DNA from: Leptofilum sp965223285
GTDB taxonomy: Bacteria; Chloroflexota; Anaerolineae; Promineifilales; Promineifilaceae
Reading direction: 5' to 3'
Length of the DNA stretch: 64,000 nucleotides
Assembly: GCF_965223285.1 (NCBI RefSeq)
Contig: NZ_OZ244997.1
Coordinates: 5,580,001 to 5,644,000 of the forward strand
Positions 62,052 through 64,000 of the stretch are shown here, in pieces; within the stretch, counting starts at the first letter, position 1, and each line of letters opens with the position of its first letter. The translations under genes were made by a program, and so were the position numbers. The notes below the pieces were generated by a model. The model searched no databases. It was not told where the DNA came from and saw only the letters and a program-made list of their open reading frames with translations.

Positions 62052-62423
62052 ATGGAAAATTCTCAGATGAAACAACGCTGGATAAATCGGCCGTTTGTGA
62101 AAGGCTTCCTGGGTGGTATTGTGACAACAGCCGCTTGTAGTTTATCAATGCCCTTTTCTGAACGCTTTGAACCCAGTATAGATGCTTCTGCAAGCAGCTT
62201 TTTTCTCGAAGTCCTCGTTTATGCAGGGATACCGCTAGGAATATTGCTTGCGGTTGGTTGGCTTGCCAATAAGGCATTAAGTCACTTTGACTTTGAAGGA
62301 TTTAGGATTAGTGAAGAATTTCAAGCGAAAGGATTCCTGGGTTATGTGGTTGGTGGATTTGTTTATTTCATAGCTTCCATGATGACTTTGCTCTTGATTA
62401 GAATTCTAACACGAGCATTTTAA
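62052..62423 (+). CDS. Small membrane protein, hypothetical
   Basis: A 123-residue protein with no recognised family. Two hydrophobic segments lie near 50-65 (FLEVLVYAGIPLGILLAVGWLA) and 95-120 (GYVVGGFVYFIASMMTLLLI), with a basic N-terminus (MKQRWINRPFVKG). The start is ATG at 62052; the upstream 26 in-frame codons come from the repeat. It lies between two iron-sulfur subunit genes, so it may anchor or be transcribed with the formate dehydrogenase complex. Confidence 0.6.
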   Translation: MENSQMKQRWINRPFVKGFLGGIVTTAACSLSMPFSERFEPSIDASASSFFLEVLVYAGIPLGILLAVGWLANKALSHFDFEGFRISEEFQAKGFLGYVVGGFVYFIASMMTLLLIRILTRAF

Positions 62424-62442
62424 GAAAATTTTGGAGAACAGT

Positions 62443-63138
62443 ATGAGTGATACCGTAACGTTGACAATTGATGGTCAAGAAGTGACCGTTGCCAAAGGCG
62501 CAACGATTTTAGATGCGGCCGCCCAAATCGGCATTGAGATTCCCGTCATTTGTTACCATCCACACTTGACGGCAAATGGTTTATGCCGCATCTGCTCGGT
62601 GGATGCCGGGCATCGGGTGCAGTTGGCCGCTTGCGTGACCGATTGCGCCGATGGCATGGAAATTGTCACTAACTCCGAGGACGTGCAACGGGGGCGGCGC
62701 ACTATTCTGGAAATGTTGGCCTCAACGGTAAATGTGGACGAATCCCCAGAAATTCTCGACTTGATGGATAGCTACGAAGCAGAACCGCTCCGGTTTGCCG
62801 ATGCCGCACCGCGCACAGCACCCGTTTACGACGACAATCCATTTTATTTGCGGGATTACAACCAGTGCATCAACTGCTGGCGGTGTGTGCAGGTTTGCGC
62901 CGACGACGCCCAATTTGCCTTTGCCCTCAGCTTTGACGGCCGTGGCTACGAAACCCAAATTGGCACCTTCAACGGCAACGGCATGATGGACACGACCTGC
63001 GTCTTTTGCGGCCAATGTGTGGGTGTTTGCCCCACAGGCGCGCTCAAACCAAAGCGTCAGGCATTGTTGGAGCAAGGAACCGATCCAGACTCCATTTTTG
63101 AGCAAACGCGGCGCAAGCGAAAGAGAAAGAAGAAATGA
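62443..63138 (+). CDS. HoxU/NuoG-like iron-sulfur subunit
   Basis: A 231-residue ferredoxin protein, a paralogue of the first 220 residues of the formate dehydrogenase. It has [2Fe-2S] ligands (CYHPHLTANGLCRICSVD, CVTDC, ~30-65) and two [4Fe-4S] sites (CINCWRCVQVC near 142 and CVFCGQCVGVCPTG near 187). The His-Cys site found in the formate dehydrogenase and in NuoG is missing; a different sequence (DESPEILDLMDSYEAEP) is in its place. The C-terminus is very basic (RRKRKRKKK). GGAG lies about six bases before the ATG at 62443. It may link the two diaphorase modules. Confidence 0.88.
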   Translation: MSDTVTLTIDGQEVTVAKGATILDAAAQIGIEIPVICYHPHLTANGLCRICSVDAGHRVQLAACVTDCADGMEIVTNSEDVQRGRRTILEMLASTVNVDESPEILDLMDSYEAEPLRFADAAPRTAPVYDDNPFYLRDYNQCINCWRCVQVCADDAQFAFALSFDGRGYETQIGTFNGNGMMDTTCVFCGQCVGVCPTGALKPKRQALLEQGTDPDSIFEQTRRKRKRKKK

Positions 63139-63617
63139 GTCAGGAGAATCAGCAACTCATCCGCACTTTTTACACCGCTTTTCAGCAGCGGGATTACGCC
63201 GCCATGAACGCTTGCTATCATCCCGATATTCACTTTTCTGACCCGGCGTTTGGTAATTTGCATGGCAAGCAGGCCATGGCGATGTGGCACATGCTGTGCG
63301 AGCGGGGCGAGGATTTGCAGATCACCTTCCGCGATGTGCTGGCGACGCAAAACAGTGGTCAGGCACATTGGGAAGCGATTTACACGTTTTCCACCGGGCG
63401 CAAGGTGCATAATCGCATTGAGGCAAATTTTGACTTTGCTGATGGGTTAATAATCCGGCACGCGGACGAGTTTGACTTTTATCGCTGGATGCGGATGGCG
63501 TTGGGGTTGCCGGGCACATTGGCTGGCTGGACGCCCATGATGCAGAAGAAGGTGAGGGATACGGCCGTTTCTGGTCTTAATAAGTTCATCGCCAACCACC
63601 CGGAGTATCAAGCATGA
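63135..63617 (+). CDS. SnoaL/NTF2-like protein
   Basis: A 160-residue protein with the NTF2-like cone fold: LIRTFYTAFQQRDYAAMNACYHPDIHFSDPAFG near 8-40 and a late FADGLIIRHADEFDFYRW. Relatives include polyketide cyclases, ketosteroid isomerases and many orphans. The function is unknown. ATGA overlap with the upstream iron-sulfur gene and with the cupin gene after it shows cotranscription. Confidence 0.8.
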   Translation: MSQENQQLIRTFYTAFQQRDYAAMNACYHPDIHFSDPAFGNLHGKQAMAMWHMLCERGEDLQITFRDVLATQNSGQAHWEAIYTFSTGRKVHNRIEANFDFADGLIIRHADEFDFYRWMRMALGLPGTLAGWTPMMQKKVRDTAVSGLNKFIANHPEYQA

Positions 63618-63967
63618 CATTAGAAGTTTTGCCCGTGAAACGGCCGTCCTGGACACCACTCACCCACGATGGCTGCATCAACGTAGATGTTAAATCCTTG
63701 CTAAAGCTGGAGCATCTCGCTTTGGCAATGTTACGCTTTGATAAAAACGCTACCATCCATGAGCATCCCGCTGACTTTGACGTTGACGTGATTTGCCTGG
63801 GCGGCTCCGGCTTTACCAGCGTCGGCAAAGAGCAATCGCCTATTTATGAGGGTGAGCGGGTGCGCTGGCCTGCTGGCAAGCCCCACCGCCTGTGGACGAC
63901 CGATGATGAAATGCTCACGCTCATGGTTGAGCATATCCAATCGACCAAAACACTTGCTTCAAAATGA
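63614..63967 (+). CDS. Small cupin-domain protein
   Basis: A 117-residue single cupin barrel. Motif 1 has HEHPADFDVDVICLGGSG near 52-69 and motif 2 has GERVRWPAGKPHRLWT near 81-96, with His ligands for a metal. It may be a metalloenzyme or a small regulator. It overlaps the SnoaL-like gene by four bases and ends the operon; only 33 bases remain to the window edge, and nothing is seen there. Confidence 0.8.
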   Translation: MTLEVLPVKRPSWTPLTHDGCINVDVKSLLKLEHLALAMLRFDKNATIHEHPADFDVDVICLGGSGFTSVGKEQSPIYEGERVRWPAGKPHRLWTTDDEMLTLMVEHIQSTKTLASK

Positions 63968-64000
63968 ATTTTAGGTCTAATGGCTCAAACCTGTTTAAAC

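Larger units (their letters stand above)
105..63650. repeat. Dispersed palindromic octamer ACGGCCGT, about 100 copies
   Basis: The perfect palindrome ACGGCCGT recurs about 100 times by my own reading. Examples begin near 945, 1191, 1507, 1957, 2297, 6845, 9430, 12336, 17050, 21212, 26732, 30284, 37542, 41075, 41092, 47032, 50121, 52428, 54022, 60669, 61889 and 63643. The preferred flanks extend it to AACGGCCGTT. One-base variants (ACGGCCGA, ACGGCCGC) are also common. Copies lie in genes on either strand, between genes (26732, 37542, 42931, 42956) and in both insertion sequences (14372, 27281, 28275). In proteins they appear as TAV, NGR or RPF/RPY depending on frame. The density is roughly 100-fold above chance. 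The function is unknown. Confidence 0.95.

Noticed and set aside
1..64000. tRNA, rRNA or phage genes
   Set aside because: No tRNA cloverleaf, rRNA segment, integrase, capsid or replication gene was recognised on either strand.

Overview
The window looks like chromosomal DNA of a Chloroflexota bacterium, most likely Anaerolineae-like. This is an inference from content: secreted CSLRDA-type beta-helix proteins with Thr/Pro-rich linkers, short (F/Y)LPLV-type tails on surface proteins, MoxR/DUF58/RDD/SpoIIM-like genes, NAD-linked formate dehydrogenase modules, and roughly 50-55% GC. No rRNA, tRNA or CRISPR array was seen. The strongest genome-scale signal is a palindromic octamer, ACGGCCGT (usually AACGGCCGTT). 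I count about 100 perfect copies, one per ~640 bp, where about one is expected by chance. It occurs in genes on both strands, in intergenic DNA and inside both insertion sequences, and writes Thr-Ala-Val, Asn-Gly-Arg or Arg-Pro-Phe/Tyr into many proteins. It resembles the HIP1 palindrome of cyanobacteria or a DNA-uptake sequence, but with a different word.

Layout. 0-3.1 kb (+): methyltransferase tail, nucleotidyltransferase, histidine phosphatase, M20 peptidase. 3.2-8.4 kb (-): a four-gene operon of solute-binding lipoprotein, glycerate 2-kinase, phosphohexomutase and PQQ-type sugar dehydrogenase-like lipoprotein. 8.7-12.9 kb: ABC-F ATPase, RDD protein, SpoIIM-like protein, B3/B4-domain protein. 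13.0-15.2 kb: attC-like palindrome, DUF433/DUF5615 toxin-antitoxin pair, and an ISAs1-type element that splits a 54-codon membrane-protein gene. 15.5-26.7 kb (-): DUF58, P450, MoxR, a large membrane protein, FAD oxidase, RelE-type TA pair, SDR, two PlsC acyltransferases, PHP phosphoesterase. 26.8-28.3 kb: a complete ISKra4-type element with 9-bp target duplication and a transposase split over two frames.

28.5-37.4 kb is a LacI-controlled sugar locus. A divergent ABC importer (two permeases, one binding protein) faces a LacI gene followed by a ferritin-like protein, a UroD-family methyltransferase-like protein, a galactokinase-like GHMP kinase and a corrinoid protein. Perfect GAAACCGGTTTC operators overlap both promoters. 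I suggest uptake and corrinoid-dependent demethylation of an O-methylated sugar, followed by phosphorylation; I know of no described pathway with this gene set.

38-52.5 kb holds an MFS transporter, small enzymes, an aminotransferase, a HIT protein lacking its catalytic histidine, a bestrophin-like protein, a broken hydrolase lipoprotein, two large surface beta-helix proteins (one with an in-frame stop), an ATP-grasp enzyme, YggX and a formyltransferase. 52.6-53.7 kb is a CAP-domain protein, also with an in-frame TGA. 54-63.1 kb encodes an NAD-dependent formate dehydrogenase: a NuoE-NuoF fusion, FdhD, HoxE- and HoxF-like subunits, a NuoG-like molybdopterin subunit read through an in-frame TGA as selenocysteine (with a SECIS-like hairpin), a small membrane protein and a second ferredoxin-type subunit. 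SnoaL-like and cupin proteins end the window. Many intergenic gaps carry short hairpin repeats of several families.
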